The notes under the pieces: model-generated
Told to the model about the DNA's origin: nothing
Seen by the model: only the letters and a program-made list of their open reading frames with translations
The model's database searches: none
Translations under genes and position numbers: made by a program
In this document: positions 17,616-26,083 of the stretch, in pieces
How the letters are laid out: each line of letters starts with the position of its first letter
How positions within the stretch are numbered: position 1 is the stretch's first letter
Origin: Spirochaetia bacterium UBA2205
GTDB lineage: Bacteria; Spirochaetota; UBA4802; UB4802
NCBI GenBank assembly: GCA_002328585.1
Contig: DCUV01000060.1
Coordinates: 144,569-208,568 of the forward strand
Direction of reading: 5' to 3'
Length of the DNA stretch: 64,000 nt

Positions 17616-18455
17616 ATGATAGTAGGAATTGTAGGTGCAGGTACCATGGGAACAGATATTGCTCATCTATCAATTGAACATAACTATCATGTCATAGTGC
17701 ATGATACTGATGAGACGCAGTTAAAACTTGCCTATGAAATTATAACAAAGCGCCTTGATCGGTATATCGCTGAAAAGCGTTTAGAGCAAGCAAAGCGTGG
17801 TGAGATCATTTCACGTCTGAAATTGCATAACAATATAAAAGATATGCGCAATGCAGATATCATTATTGAATGTGTTCCCGAGGATGTTGCATTGAAGAGA
17901 GATGTATTTAAAGCGCTGGATGCTGTATGTAAATCAGGGGCTATTTTAGCAAGTAATACATCATCATTGTCTGTTACCACCATTGCATCAGCTACTAAAC
18001 GTCCTGAATATGTTGTCGGGATCCATTTTATGAATCCTGCACGTGTCATGCGCCTGGTGGAGATAGTAGGTGGTATTGCAACGACGCGTGAAACCATTGA
18101 ATCAGTGAAAAGCTTTGTTAAATCCCTGGGGAAAACACCTGTTGAATCAAAGGATTTTCCTGGATTTGTATTAAACAGAATTCTTATGCCAATGATTAAT
18201 GAAGCGATATTTACTCTGTATGAAGGTGCGGCTAATGCTGAAACTATCGACAAAACTATGACATTGGGTTTAAATCTGCCCATGGGACCGCTGCAACTGG
18301 CTGATATGATAGGACTGGATGTTGTCCTTGCTATTACCGCTGAACTGTATAAGGGATTTGGGGATCCCAAATATCGTCCGTGCCCGTTGTTAAAAAAATA
18401 TGTAGAGGCAGGATATTTAGGAAGAAAAGCAGGGCGAGGGTTTTACACCTATTAA
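17616..18455 (+). CDS. hbd: 3-hydroxyacyl-CoA dehydrogenase (3-hydroxybutyryl-CoA dehydrogenase type)
   Basis: NAD(P)-dependent oxidation of 3-hydroxyacyl-CoA or reduction of acetoacetyl-CoA. The 279-residue protein is a stand-alone two-domain enzyme: Rossmann motif GIVGAGTMG at 4-12, ECVPED near 86-91, SNTSSLSVT near 114-122, catalytic His in GIHFMNPA near 134-141, and a C-terminal 3HCDH domain ending GRKAGRGFYTY. The start is ATG 17616, with GGGAGGT at 17606-17612 overlapping the end of the upstream gene; a longer frame from 17592 is rejected. Together with abfD and the ADP-forming synthetase elsewhere in the window it points to C4 CoA-ester metabolism. Confidence 0.92.
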   Translation: MIVGIVGAGTMGTDIAHLSIEHNYHVIVHDTDETQLKLAYEIITKRLDRYIAEKRLEQAKRGEIISRLKLHNNIKDMRNADIIIECVPEDVALKRDVFKALDAVCKSGAILASNTSSLSVTTIASATKRPEYVVGIHFMNPARVMRLVEIVGGIATTRETIESVKSFVKSLGKTPVESKDFPGFVLNRILMPMINEAIFTLYEGAANAETIDKTMTLGLNLPMGPLQLADMIGLDVVLAITAELYKGFGDPKYRPCPLLKKYVEAGYLGRKAGRGFYTY

Positions 18456-18466
18456 ATCAGATTTCA

Positions 18467-19306
18467 TTAAATTAAACGCATGGAAAGGTCAAATGCTTTG
18501 ACCGAATGAGTTAAGGCGCCAACAGAAACATAATCAATCGGTAAATCAGATATCTCTTGCAACGTATGCTCATCCATATTTCCGGAAACTTCAACTTTAG
18601 CCTTACCATTTATGATGGATAGTGCCAGTGAAATCGTGTCTTTTGTCATATTGTCGAGCATGATGATATCAACACCAGCTTCTACCGCTTCCTGCACCTG
18701 ATTCAGTGTTTCCACTTCCACCTCAATGGTATACCTGTTTGCATACTTCTGTCGTACCATCATCACTGCCTGCTGTATTCCGCCTGCAGCCTTGATATGA
18801 TTGTCCTTAATCAAAATCATATCAAAAAGTCCCATCCGATGGTTGGTTCCGCCACCACAAAAAACGGCGTACTTGTCCAGTAATCTAAAACCAGGAACTG
18901 TTTTGCGGGTATCAAGTATTTTTATAGCTGTATCACTGACCAGTGAAACAAGGCGTGCAGTTCGAGTTGCTATTCCACAGGTACGCTGTAAAAAGTTGAG
19001 CACTGTACGCTCGCCAGAAAATAATGCACGTACATTCCCTTCAATATCACACACAACATCATCTTTTTTTATTGCAGCTCCTTCATTGCGGTATATTGTC
19101 ACTGAAATTGAAGGATCAATAGTATGATAAATATATTCTATTAAAAATCCTCCACAAAATATCCCATCATTTTTAGATGAAATTCTGGCACATGCATACT
19201 GATACTCATCAAATAGTGCAAGGCTTGTTATATCACCGCTGCCAATATCTTCGTGTAATGCTATTGTTATAATTGGAGATAGCTCCTCATACGATGGCTG
19301 TTCCAT
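18467..19306 (-). CDS. nadC: nicotinate-nucleotide pyrophosphorylase (carboxylating)
   Basis: Quinolinate phosphoribosyltransferase of de novo NAD synthesis (cytoplasm): quinolinate + PRPP gives nicotinate mononucleotide + CO2. The 279-residue protein has EDIGSGDIT (19-27), FLQRTCGIATRTA near 96-108, LDTRKTVPGFR near 126-136, GGGTNHRMGL near 146-155, KDNHI near 160 and the glycine-rich EVSGNM strand near 246-251. It starts 24 bp after the uvrB stop on the same strand, so the two are likely one transcription unit. nadA and nadB are not in the window. The start ATG has AAAAGG about ten bases upstream. Confidence 0.95.
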   Translation of the reverse strand: MEQPSYEELSPIITIALHEDIGSGDITSLALFDEYQYACARISSKNDGIFCGGFLIEYIYHTIDPSISVTIYRNEGAAIKKDDVVCDIEGNVRALFSGERTVLNFLQRTCGIATRTARLVSLVSDTAIKILDTRKTVPGFRLLDKYAVFCGGGTNHRMGLFDMILIKDNHIKAAGGIQQAVMMVRQKYANRYTIEVEVETLNQVQEAVEAGVDIIMLDNMTKDTISLALSIINGKAKVEVSGNMDEHTLQEISDLPIDYVSVGALTHSVKAFDLSMRLI

Positions 19307-19330
19307 AGTATCATACCTTTTTAATAGTAT

Positions 19331-21340
19331 CTATCGCCCGGATGCTTTACTCACTATATCGATTTTCTTCTCTATATCAAACATCTGGTCTCGCAAAACA
19401 GCAGCTTTTTCAAATTCAAAATTGTTTGCCGCTTCACGCATGTCCTGTTTAATTTTCTCATGTACCATTTTCAGTTGCTCAACATTGTTGGTGCGATATG
19501 CATTTGCATACTCTGATACAAGATCGGCAAAAACATCGTCAGAATGATATTCACGCTCAATAATGTCAACAATCTCTTTGGAAATGCTTTTTGGAGTAAT
19601 GTTGTGGAGGGTATTAAATTCCATCTGGATTTTTCGGCGCCTTGTGGTTTCGTCTATTGCTTCCTGCATTGATCGGGTAATGGTATCGGCATACATGATG
19701 ACTTTCCCGTTGCTATTGCGTGCTGCTCTGCCTGATGTTTGTATAAGCGAGCGTGTTGAGCGTAAAAATCCTTCCTTATCGGCATCCAGGATTGCAACAA
19801 GTGAAACTTCAGGGATATCCAGACCTTCGCGCAAAAGGTTAATGCCAATAAGACAATCAAATATGCCTTTCCGCAAATCGCGGATAATTTCAACGCGTTC
19901 AATGGTTTCTATCTCCGAGTGCAGATAGCGAACCCGTAATCCCACCTCGGTAAGGTACTGTGTCAGGTCTTCTGCCATCTTTTTTGTCAGTGTGGTTACC
20001 AGTATACGTTCATTTACCGCAATCCTCTTTTTAATCTCGCCAATCAGGTCGTCAACCTGACCGGTTGCAGGGCGCACCTCTATTTCGGGATCTATCAAAC
20101 CGGTGGGGCGTATAACCTGCTCAACAACCTGCGCTGATATTTGCAGTTCATATTCTGCAGGGGTTGCGGAAACAAACACAACCCTATCAATCATGGTCTC
20201 AAATTCATGGAACTGTAAGGGACGGTTATCCAGTGCTGAAGGAAGCCTGAATCCATATTCAACCAGATTGCTTTTACGGGATCTATCGCCCTCGTACATC
20301 CCCCGTACCTGCGGTATGGTAACGTGCGACTCGTCAACAAACATCATGTAGTTGCCTTTAAAGTAGTGCAACAAACAGTGCGGAGGCTGGCCGGGCTGTC
20401 TGCGATCAATGATGCGTGAATAATTTTCAATGCCGTTGCAATAACCCACGGTGTTCAGCATCTCTATGTCATAGAGGGTGCGCGTTTCCAGCCGCTGTGC
20501 CTCAACCAATCTGCCGCTACGGGTAAATTCGTTTATGCGATACTCCAGCTCCATCTGTATCATCCTGATTGTTTCTTCCATCTCCTCCTTGCTGGAAACA
20601 TAATGCTTTGCAGGGTAGATATGCGCTTGCATAACCGATTCTATCCGGTTGCCGGTTAGTGGATTAATTTTATACAGCGCCTCAATGTCGTCGCCAAAAA
20701 AGACAATGCGCAATGCATATTGTAGATTAGCAGGAAAAACCTCCACGGTATCGCCTCTGACCCTGAATGTTCCACGGGTAAATGCAATGTCATTACGGTC
20801 ATAGTGTATGGAAACAAGTTTCATCAGAAGCTGTTGCCTGTCAACCTGCTGACCAGCGGTAAGCCGTATGTGATTTTTTTCAAAGCTTTCGGGATTACCA
20901 ATACCATAAATACACGAAACCGATGACACAATAATAACATCCTGGCGCTCCACCAGAGATGAGGTTGCTTTTAAACGCAGGCGATCAATCTCATCGTTGA
21001 TGCTGGCATCTTTTTCAATATACAAATCCTGGGAAACCACGTACGCCTCAGGCTGGTAGTAGTCATAGTATGATACAAAGTATTCTACGGCGTTCTCAGG
21101 GAAAAATTCTTTAAACTCGCGGTACAGCTGGGCAGCCAGTGTTTTGTTGTGTGTCAGTACCAGGGTTGGTTTTTGAATCTTCTCAATGACCTTTGCCATG
21201 GTATAGGTTTTGCCCGAGCCGGTAACACCAAGAAGTGTCTGGAACTTCAATCCTTTGTTAATCCCATCTGCCAGTTGTTCTATGGCATTAGCCTGGTCGC
21301 CCGAAGGTGTATATGATGAAATAACTTTAAATGGTGGCAT
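19331..21340 (-). CDS. uvrB: excinuclease ABC subunit B
   Basis: Damage-verifying helicase of nucleotide excision repair, partner of UvrA and UvrC. Walker A GVTGSGKT is at 38-45, the beta-hairpin region FVSYYDYYQPEAYV near 88-101, and DESHV near 336-340. The helicase motifs LREGLDIPEVSLV and QTSGRAARN are near 508-555. The C-terminal UVR/coiled-coil motif is at about 625-660. Length 669 is standard. The stop codon lies inside GGGCGATAG (reading Gly-Arg-stop), a near copy of the motif over-represented in this window. The gene leads the uvrB-nadC unit. Confidence 0.97.
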   Translation of the reverse strand: MPPFKVISSYTPSGDQANAIEQLADGINKGLKFQTLLGVTGSGKTYTMAKVIEKIQKPTLVLTHNKTLAAQLYREFKEFFPENAVEYFVSYYDYYQPEAYVVSQDLYIEKDASINDEIDRLRLKATSSLVERQDVIIVSSVSCIYGIGNPESFEKNHIRLTAGQQVDRQQLLMKLVSIHYDRNDIAFTRGTFRVRGDTVEVFPANLQYALRIVFFGDDIEALYKINPLTGNRIESVMQAHIYPAKHYVSSKEEMEETIRMIQMELEYRINEFTRSGRLVEAQRLETRTLYDIEMLNTVGYCNGIENYSRIIDRRQPGQPPHCLLHYFKGNYMMFVDESHVTIPQVRGMYEGDRSRKSNLVEYGFRLPSALDNRPLQFHEFETMIDRVVFVSATPAEYELQISAQVVEQVIRPTGLIDPEIEVRPATGQVDDLIGEIKKRIAVNERILVTTLTKKMAEDLTQYLTEVGLRVRYLHSEIETIERVEIIRDLRKGIFDCLIGINLLREGLDIPEVSLVAILDADKEGFLRSTRSLIQTSGRAARNSNGKVIMYADTITRSMQEAIDETTRRRKIQMEFNTLHNITPKSISKEIVDIIEREYHSDDVFADLVSEYANAYRTNNVEQLKMVHEKIKQDMREAANNFEFEKAAVLRDQMFDIEKKIDIVSKASGR

Positions 21341-21419
21341 AGTGTATAAAGCTCATGATAAGGATAGCTGTGTACTACATAACATAATACTAATTTCAGG
21401 TAAATCAAAAAAGATTTTG

Positions 21420-21429
21420 GGCGATAGTT
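21420..21429 (+). repeat. GGCGATAGTT motif, intergenic copy
   Basis: Exact 10-mer in the extended form GGGCGATAGTTACTTTTTA, 80 bp upstream of the uvrB start. Confidence 0.6.
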
Positions 21430-21741
21430 ACTTTTTATATACCATTGCATTGGCACTCATTCTTTTGTATGCACTCTGGTTACAGCAAACGTAAATCCAG
21501 CAGCTACTTGAGCAACATGATATGAAGGATTCTGTTGTTTGTCATAGAGCATGACAAAAAGTTACTGACTATAGAAGCACCGTTCATACATAACCCAGTC
21601 ATGGATGATAGTAAATAGTTATGTATATTCATTGAAGAGTATCATCAAGCCATACAATGAGTTTTACTATGTAATGGCACAAAAATATAAAAATACTATC
21701 TAAATGGAGTAAACTATTTAACAAATACTTAAAGAATAGTT

Positions 21742-21767
21742 ATGATAGTATCATATAATGATATCAT
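21742..21767. promoter_or_regulatory. paired palindromic operators before the antitoxin-like gene
   Basis: ATGATA-G-TATCAT (21742-21754) and ATGATATCAT (21758-21767) are both perfect palindromes, centred about 14 bp apart and ending 11 bp before the start codon. Spaced palindromes of this kind are what ribbon-helix-helix antitoxins bind for autoregulation, so these are likely its own operators. Confidence 0.55.
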
Positions 21768-21778
21768 GGAAGCATATA

Positions 21779-22039
21779 ATGAATCAAATTACTCTAAGAC
21801 AAATACCAAAAAAAACATATCATCAATTGCGTATGCTTGCAAAAAAGAACAGAACAAGCATTAACAAAACTATACTTTCCCTTATTCACAAATCTCCTGG
21901 GCTTGAAGAGAGAACTTCAAGGATGAGGGATCTTGGCGATATTGCAGGGACATGGAGTGATGAAGAATTCAGGGAATTTTCTCTCTTGATGAAAGATTTT
22001 GAAAAAATAGATAAAGAAGTCTGGATTAGTGGAATATAA
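21779..22039 (+). CDS. VapB/FitA-type ribbon-helix-helix antitoxin, no toxin partner seen
   Basis: An 86-residue protein with an N-terminal ribbon-helix-helix (NQITLRQIPKKTYHQLRMLAKKNRTSINKTILSLI). Its acidic C-terminal tail ends in SDEEFREFSLLMKDFEKIDKEVW, the kind of segment that occupies a PIN toxin active site. The start ATG 21779 has GGAAG at 21768-21772. VapB/FitA antitoxins are normally followed by a vapC PIN gene; here only 54 bp separate the stop from the end of the opposite-strand gene, and no PIN domain is present. It is therefore an orphan antitoxin or the relic of a lost pair. Paired palindromes upstream suggest it still binds its own promoter. Confidence 0.72.
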   Translation: MNQITLRQIPKKTYHQLRMLAKKNRTSINKTILSLIHKSPGLEERTSRMRDLGDIAGTWSDEEFREFSLLMKDFEKIDKEVWISGI

Positions 22040-22093
22040 AGTGGTCAGAGCAAAGTTTGTAGGGTTTTGTTTTTATACACAGATAAAAGTATT

Positions 22094-25000
22094 TTACGGG
22101 TATGGTTGTGTATCATAGTAGATATCCTGCTTATTGTTGCGCCTGTCATACCATATGAAAATACCTCCATAGGGTGTTGCGCCATCATTGTAAAATGCCG
22201 CTTTTAATCCTGAATAGGGTTTATACCATATATTCGTAATGCCTATAAGAACACCGTCGTAATCAGTACCGGCACCTGGATCAGCATCCCACTGCCGTGT
22301 GCCTGTTGAATTGATAGCCTGTGCCATAACAGTATAACCTAATTGTGACAGGTAACGCTCATCAACCCAGCTTATGATGGCACCATCATTCCTATCAGGA
22401 GCGATTGTTAGATTGGTTGCATAGGCATACGGGGTCAGAGCAACAATGGTTGTTTCACCAAATGCAACAGCACCAGCACCGGTAAATCCTTGAGCAAAAA
22501 TCTGGCTGGAATTAGTTGTTTTGTTATAGGTTACAATAACACCTGTTGCTGAACGGCACATTGCAGCATCAACAACACCTGCGATAGTATTTGTCCATGA
22601 AATTGCCATAGTGGATGATATTCTGCGAATGTAAATGTCATTTGTAATTTTATATAAAACAAATATACCGCCAGCATCATCAGATAATGCGTAAAGCAGT
22701 GTAGCATTGGCAGGTGTTGCCTGTACTCCCAATCCACCGTTTACTGCATTGTCTGCTGCATTTATAACACCAGTACCATTGATACGTTTGGCATAGTAGG
22801 TATAGGTTGGGCCTGCGCCACTCCGGTACAATGCAATAGCTCCGGGATTGGTGCTTGTGTACCCCGATGTGATAAGCTGTACATTGGCCTGAGTCCCTGC
22901 AGCACCACAGATGGTAAATTCATTCAGATAGGTGCTGCCGTCTCGTAATCGGATAACCTTACCATAAATATCATCAGTTCGTTCATAGGCAACCAGCACG
23001 CGGGGCTGGATAATGACATAACGATCTCCCGCTGCTACCATAATAGTATTGTTAAGTGTAAGCTGGGTAGCTGAGTTGACAGCTACTACATAGGCACTTG
23101 TACCGGCAGTAAGGTTGTGGACAATATCACCTACACGTGCAGGTCCATTGGCTGAAGTAAAGTTTGCATTGATATCAGTAAATGGATTACCTGTAGCAGT
23201 CACTGTGCCTGTTTCAATCAACGGCTCATTGCTTGCAAAGATGATAAAATAATCATTTATTGTCATTATATCTTTATTCAAGGTAAGCGTGTCATTATCA
23301 TCGACATTGGTAACAATAGCATAACGATTGTCTGTAATGTTGTAGATCAGATCACCTTTTTCAACAATACCAGAAAATCCAACCGATTTTGCTGTTGATA
23401 TAAGCTGGTTTGCCAAAGTGGAAGTTGCCCGCCCAATAACAAGTATGGGCTCTGCTGGATTTGTAAAGCTTACAATCCAGTAAAGCTGGCTGTTGGACAT
23501 GATATTTGCCAGAAGTCCTAATGCACCAGCAGAGCTGTATGCGATATTATTGACACGTGAATAGGTATACGCGGAAAGATTAACAACGATATCATTAAGA
23601 GCAACAGCGGATAAATCAACACCATCATCATACAGTGGATTTGTCCCTGGAGTGTCAGCAGTACCACCAGTTATATAATTATACAGGGTAACGGATTCGC
23701 CATTGCTGATAAGCCCCGAGGGAAGGAATGATATGGTATAAAAACTAACAAAAGGCGGATCCTGAACATGTGTCCAGCAATAGGTTCCATTCCATATTGA
23801 ATAATTTTCAGATGTTGCATTAAAAATATCATCGTTCAGTGGCAGCCATGTCTCAGTTGTTGCCACGGGATTAGCAATGTAAGAATACGCAGGGGCATCT
23901 TCATTTTTTACTAAACTGTATTGGTATACAGGTGAAGTGTTGGACCTGATTAAATAGTTGTCAAAACTGAAAAACACATCAGAAACACCTGAATCGGTTA
24001 AATTAGTCGTAAGTAACACCTCACCAGCATTTGCCGTTAAATATCCCCAATTAGTTCCATCAGTAATGAGGTCATTGGTACCCCACCCGGTGAGATTATC
24101 GCCATGATCGGTATAGGCGTTGGTGCCGGAATTGCTGTACGGTGTTTGTGTACCTGCCGTTGTGTTGTTTACGACATGATCGGTGGCGGTAAAAGCAGTG
24201 CTGGTAGTATTGTCAGCAATACGATACGTTTCAGTTGCCGCTATTACATTGGCTGCGGTACCCAGAACATGACGATAATTTTGTCCGGTTATAGTAACGG
24301 TGGTTTGATTATAAGAACCATCTATAATATGATTCCCTGTTGCAACACCGCTTAAATCAACATCATAATCAAAAAAATAGTTAGCCCAGGGGATGTTCAT
24401 TTCGGTTGTGTTTGGCACGGTGCCAGCGGGTACCACTTTTGCTACAAAACCAGCGCTGACATTGTTAGCAGTCTGATCCCCCCATAGCATTGTTACGACA
24501 GGATTGGTACCGGTGGAAATGCTTAAGCCCCAAGCTGCTGCATTTGCGCCAAAGGTTACATCAAATGTCAGGACACCTGCGCTGTTATAGATACGTTTAA
24601 GGTATACATTTGTTCCATCTCCTAATGCAACGAAACAGTACCCCATAAAATCAGAAAAAACCCGCAACACGGTTCTATTATTGGAATCAACTGCACTGCC
24701 ATCAGCACCCCAGAGTTTGGTTGGGACTGCATCGTTATCAATATATGAGGCGTAAACGGTGCCGTCAGGGTCCTTCCATGCTATACATGAAGAACCATCC
24801 ATGGTATAATATGGTGATGCAGAAATAATAGTTTGATTTTGGGCGATAGTTAATAGTGATTTATCTCCGGCAGTATCGGTGATACTGTCATCATTGGATG
24901 TTGCTGTATTATCCGCAGTGATAAAACTGCCTGTTGCAATGACCGCACCATATTGAATCCTGAAGAAATATTTGGTTGAAAGTGTTAAACCTCCTATTGA

Positions 25001-25969
25001 TGCCTGATGCACAGTGCGGGTCCCTGCAGGTTCTGCTGCAGAAGAGCCATAAGCAGAAGTTAGTCCATAGTCAACATTAATTGCTGTTTGTGCAATGCTT
25101 GTTGTCCAATGGATTATAGCGCTGGTATCAGTGATATCAGTAACCCATACGTTGCTTATGGCCAATGCACCGCTTGCAGGAGCAGGTTCAGTGGTAAATG
25201 TCCATGTATGGTTTCCGTCAAGGACCAATGGGTTGCTGGATAGATCTTCAATTGCAGCGGTTAAATTGACAGTGTGTACTGTCCCATAAGCGAGTGGTGT
25301 TGAAAGGTTTAATCTGAACGTTTGCTGGTCCAGTGAAAAGGTAACACCTGTTCCTGAACCGGGTGTTATCTCAAAACTGGCATTTGCAACTACGGTGGTA
25401 TCATCGATAGGTTTGGTAAAGGTTACATCCACAAAACTTTGATTTATACTTACATTGGCAGCTAATGGTGCAGGATAACGGGATGCAGCTACAACCCGTG
25501 GAAGTTCAAATGTTGAAGTGTCTGCAGATGTGGTGAAGGTAAAGCTATAACTGGTGATAAGGTTGCGCTGAGGAGCATCCTGATCAAGGATACCTGTACC
25601 TATATCAATGGTATATAATGTATTGTCTAAAAGATCGCCTGATGTAATAGTTAAAATAATTGTTCTGCCATCGGACGAAGCTGATGCACTATAGGTAACA
25701 CCTCCTGAAATGTCAACATTACCAGGAACTATCGTACCCAGATCAACAGGTTCTGAAAAAACAAGGACAATGGAAGTATCTACCGGGATGGAGGTATCGC
25801 CATTTTCAGGGTATGAGCCCAAAAAATCAGGGGCATCTATACCAATACCGGTACCCCCCGAGCCGCCGGGAGGGGCAGGGGATACACGAGGAGCTTCATT
25901 AGAACATTGTATGGAAAAGAATACAATGCAGGCTAATAAAGTAGTAATTACAATAGTATTTTTTTTCAT
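22094..25969 (-). CDS. large exported lipoprotein with Ig-like and fibronectin-type modules
   Basis: About 1291 residues, exported. The start is taken as ATG 25969 (MKKNTIVITTLLAC), since a longer frame adds only a non-signal peptide. The signal ends FSIQC, a relaxed lipobox with Gln before the Cys. After a Pro/Gly-rich linker come two Big_5/SbsA-like Ig domains (about 45-150 and 160-260; motifs YPENGDTSIPVDTSIVLVFS and TVHTVNLTAAIED). A fibronectin type III-like domain follows at about 263-350 (SAIIHWTTS, LTLSTKYFFRIQYG). The remaining 900 residues are rich in Thr, Asn, Ala and Gly, with repeated segments of the type GDLIYN-TDNRYAIVTNV and NDIVVNLSAYTYSRV, a beta-repeat surface architecture. 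It is divergent from the FlgD-tailed protein gene. Confidence 0.72.
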   Translation of the reverse strand: MKKNTIVITTLLACIVFFSIQCSNEAPRVSPAPPGGSGGTGIGIDAPDFLGSYPENGDTSIPVDTSIVLVFSEPVDLGTIVPGNVDISGGVTYSASASSDGRTIILTITSGDLLDNTLYTIDIGTGILDQDAPQRNLITSYSFTFTTSADTSTFELPRVVAASRYPAPLAANVSINQSFVDVTFTKPIDDTTVVANASFEITPGSGTGVTFSLDQQTFRLNLSTPLAYGTVHTVNLTAAIEDLSSNPLVLDGNHTWTFTTEPAPASGALAISNVWVTDITDTSAIIHWTTSIAQTAINVDYGLTSAYGSSAAEPAGTRTVHQASIGGLTLSTKYFFRIQYGAVIATGSFITADNTATSNDDSITDTAGDKSLLTIAQNQTIISASPYYTMDGSSCIAWKDPDGTVYASYIDNDAVPTKLWGADGSAVDSNNRTVLRVFSDFMGYCFVALGDGTNVYLKRIYNSAGVLTFDVTFGANAAAWGLSISTGTNPVVTMLWGDQTANNVSAGFVAKVVPAGTVPNTTEMNIPWANYFFDYDVDLSGVATGNHIIDGSYNQTTVTITGQNYRHVLGTAANVIAATETYRIADNTTSTAFTATDHVVNNTTAGTQTPYSNSGTNAYTDHGDNLTGWGTNDLITDGTNWGYLTANAGEVLLTTNLTDSGVSDVFFSFDNYLIRSNTSPVYQYSLVKNEDAPAYSYIANPVATTETWLPLNDDIFNATSENYSIWNGTYCWTHVQDPPFVSFYTISFLPSGLISNGESVTLYNYITGGTADTPGTNPLYDDGVDLSAVALNDIVVNLSAYTYSRVNNIAYSSAGALGLLANIMSNSQLYWIVSFTNPAEPILVIGRATSTLANQLISTAKSVGFSGIVEKGDLIYNITDNRYAIVTNVDDNDTLTLNKDIMTINDYFIIFASNEPLIETGTVTATGNPFTDINANFTSANGPARVGDIVHNLTAGTSAYVVAVNSATQLTLNNTIMVAAGDRYVIIQPRVLVAYERTDDIYGKVIRLRDGSTYLNEFTICGAAGTQANVQLITSGYTSTNPGAIALYRSGAGPTYTYYAKRINGTGVINAADNAVNGGLGVQATPANATLLYALSDDAGGIFVLYKITNDIYIRRISSTMAISWTNTIAGVVDAAMCRSATGVIVTYNKTTNSSQIFAQGFTGAGAVAFGETTIVALTPYAYATNLTIAPDRNDGAIISWVDERYLSQLGYTVMAQAINSTGTRQWDADPGAGTDYDGVLIGITNIWYKPYSGLKAAFYNDGATPYGGIFIWYDRRNNKQDIYYDTQPYP

Positions 25970-26017
25970 GTAATAGTGCCAATGTGATGGCTTATACAAT
26001 ATCATAAATAAAAAATA

Positions 26018-26047
26018 TTGACCTTTTTAGCTAAAATATGATACTAT
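26018..26047 (+). promoter_or_regulatory. probable promoter of the FlgD-tailed exported protein
   Basis: TTGACC at 26018-26023, an 18-bp spacer and TACTAT at 26042-26047; the start codon is at 26084. Confidence 0.45.
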
Positions 26048-26083
26048 GAGGAAAAGTGCAAATTAATTTTCTTTAAATATAAT

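Larger units (their letters stand above)
21341..21778. other. 438-bp intergenic region between uvrB and the antitoxin gene
   Basis: Divergent gap. It contains one GGCGATAGTT motif at 21420-21429 in the uvrB upstream region and two perfect palindromes before the antitoxin gene (21742-21767). An open frame extending rightward from inside uvrB to 21494 is a chance extension. No RNA gene is visible. Confidence 0.5.

Noticed and set aside
21210..21494. 94-codon rightward frame over the uvrB start
   Set aside because: Antisense to uvrB for half its length, with no ribosome site and no family-like sequence.
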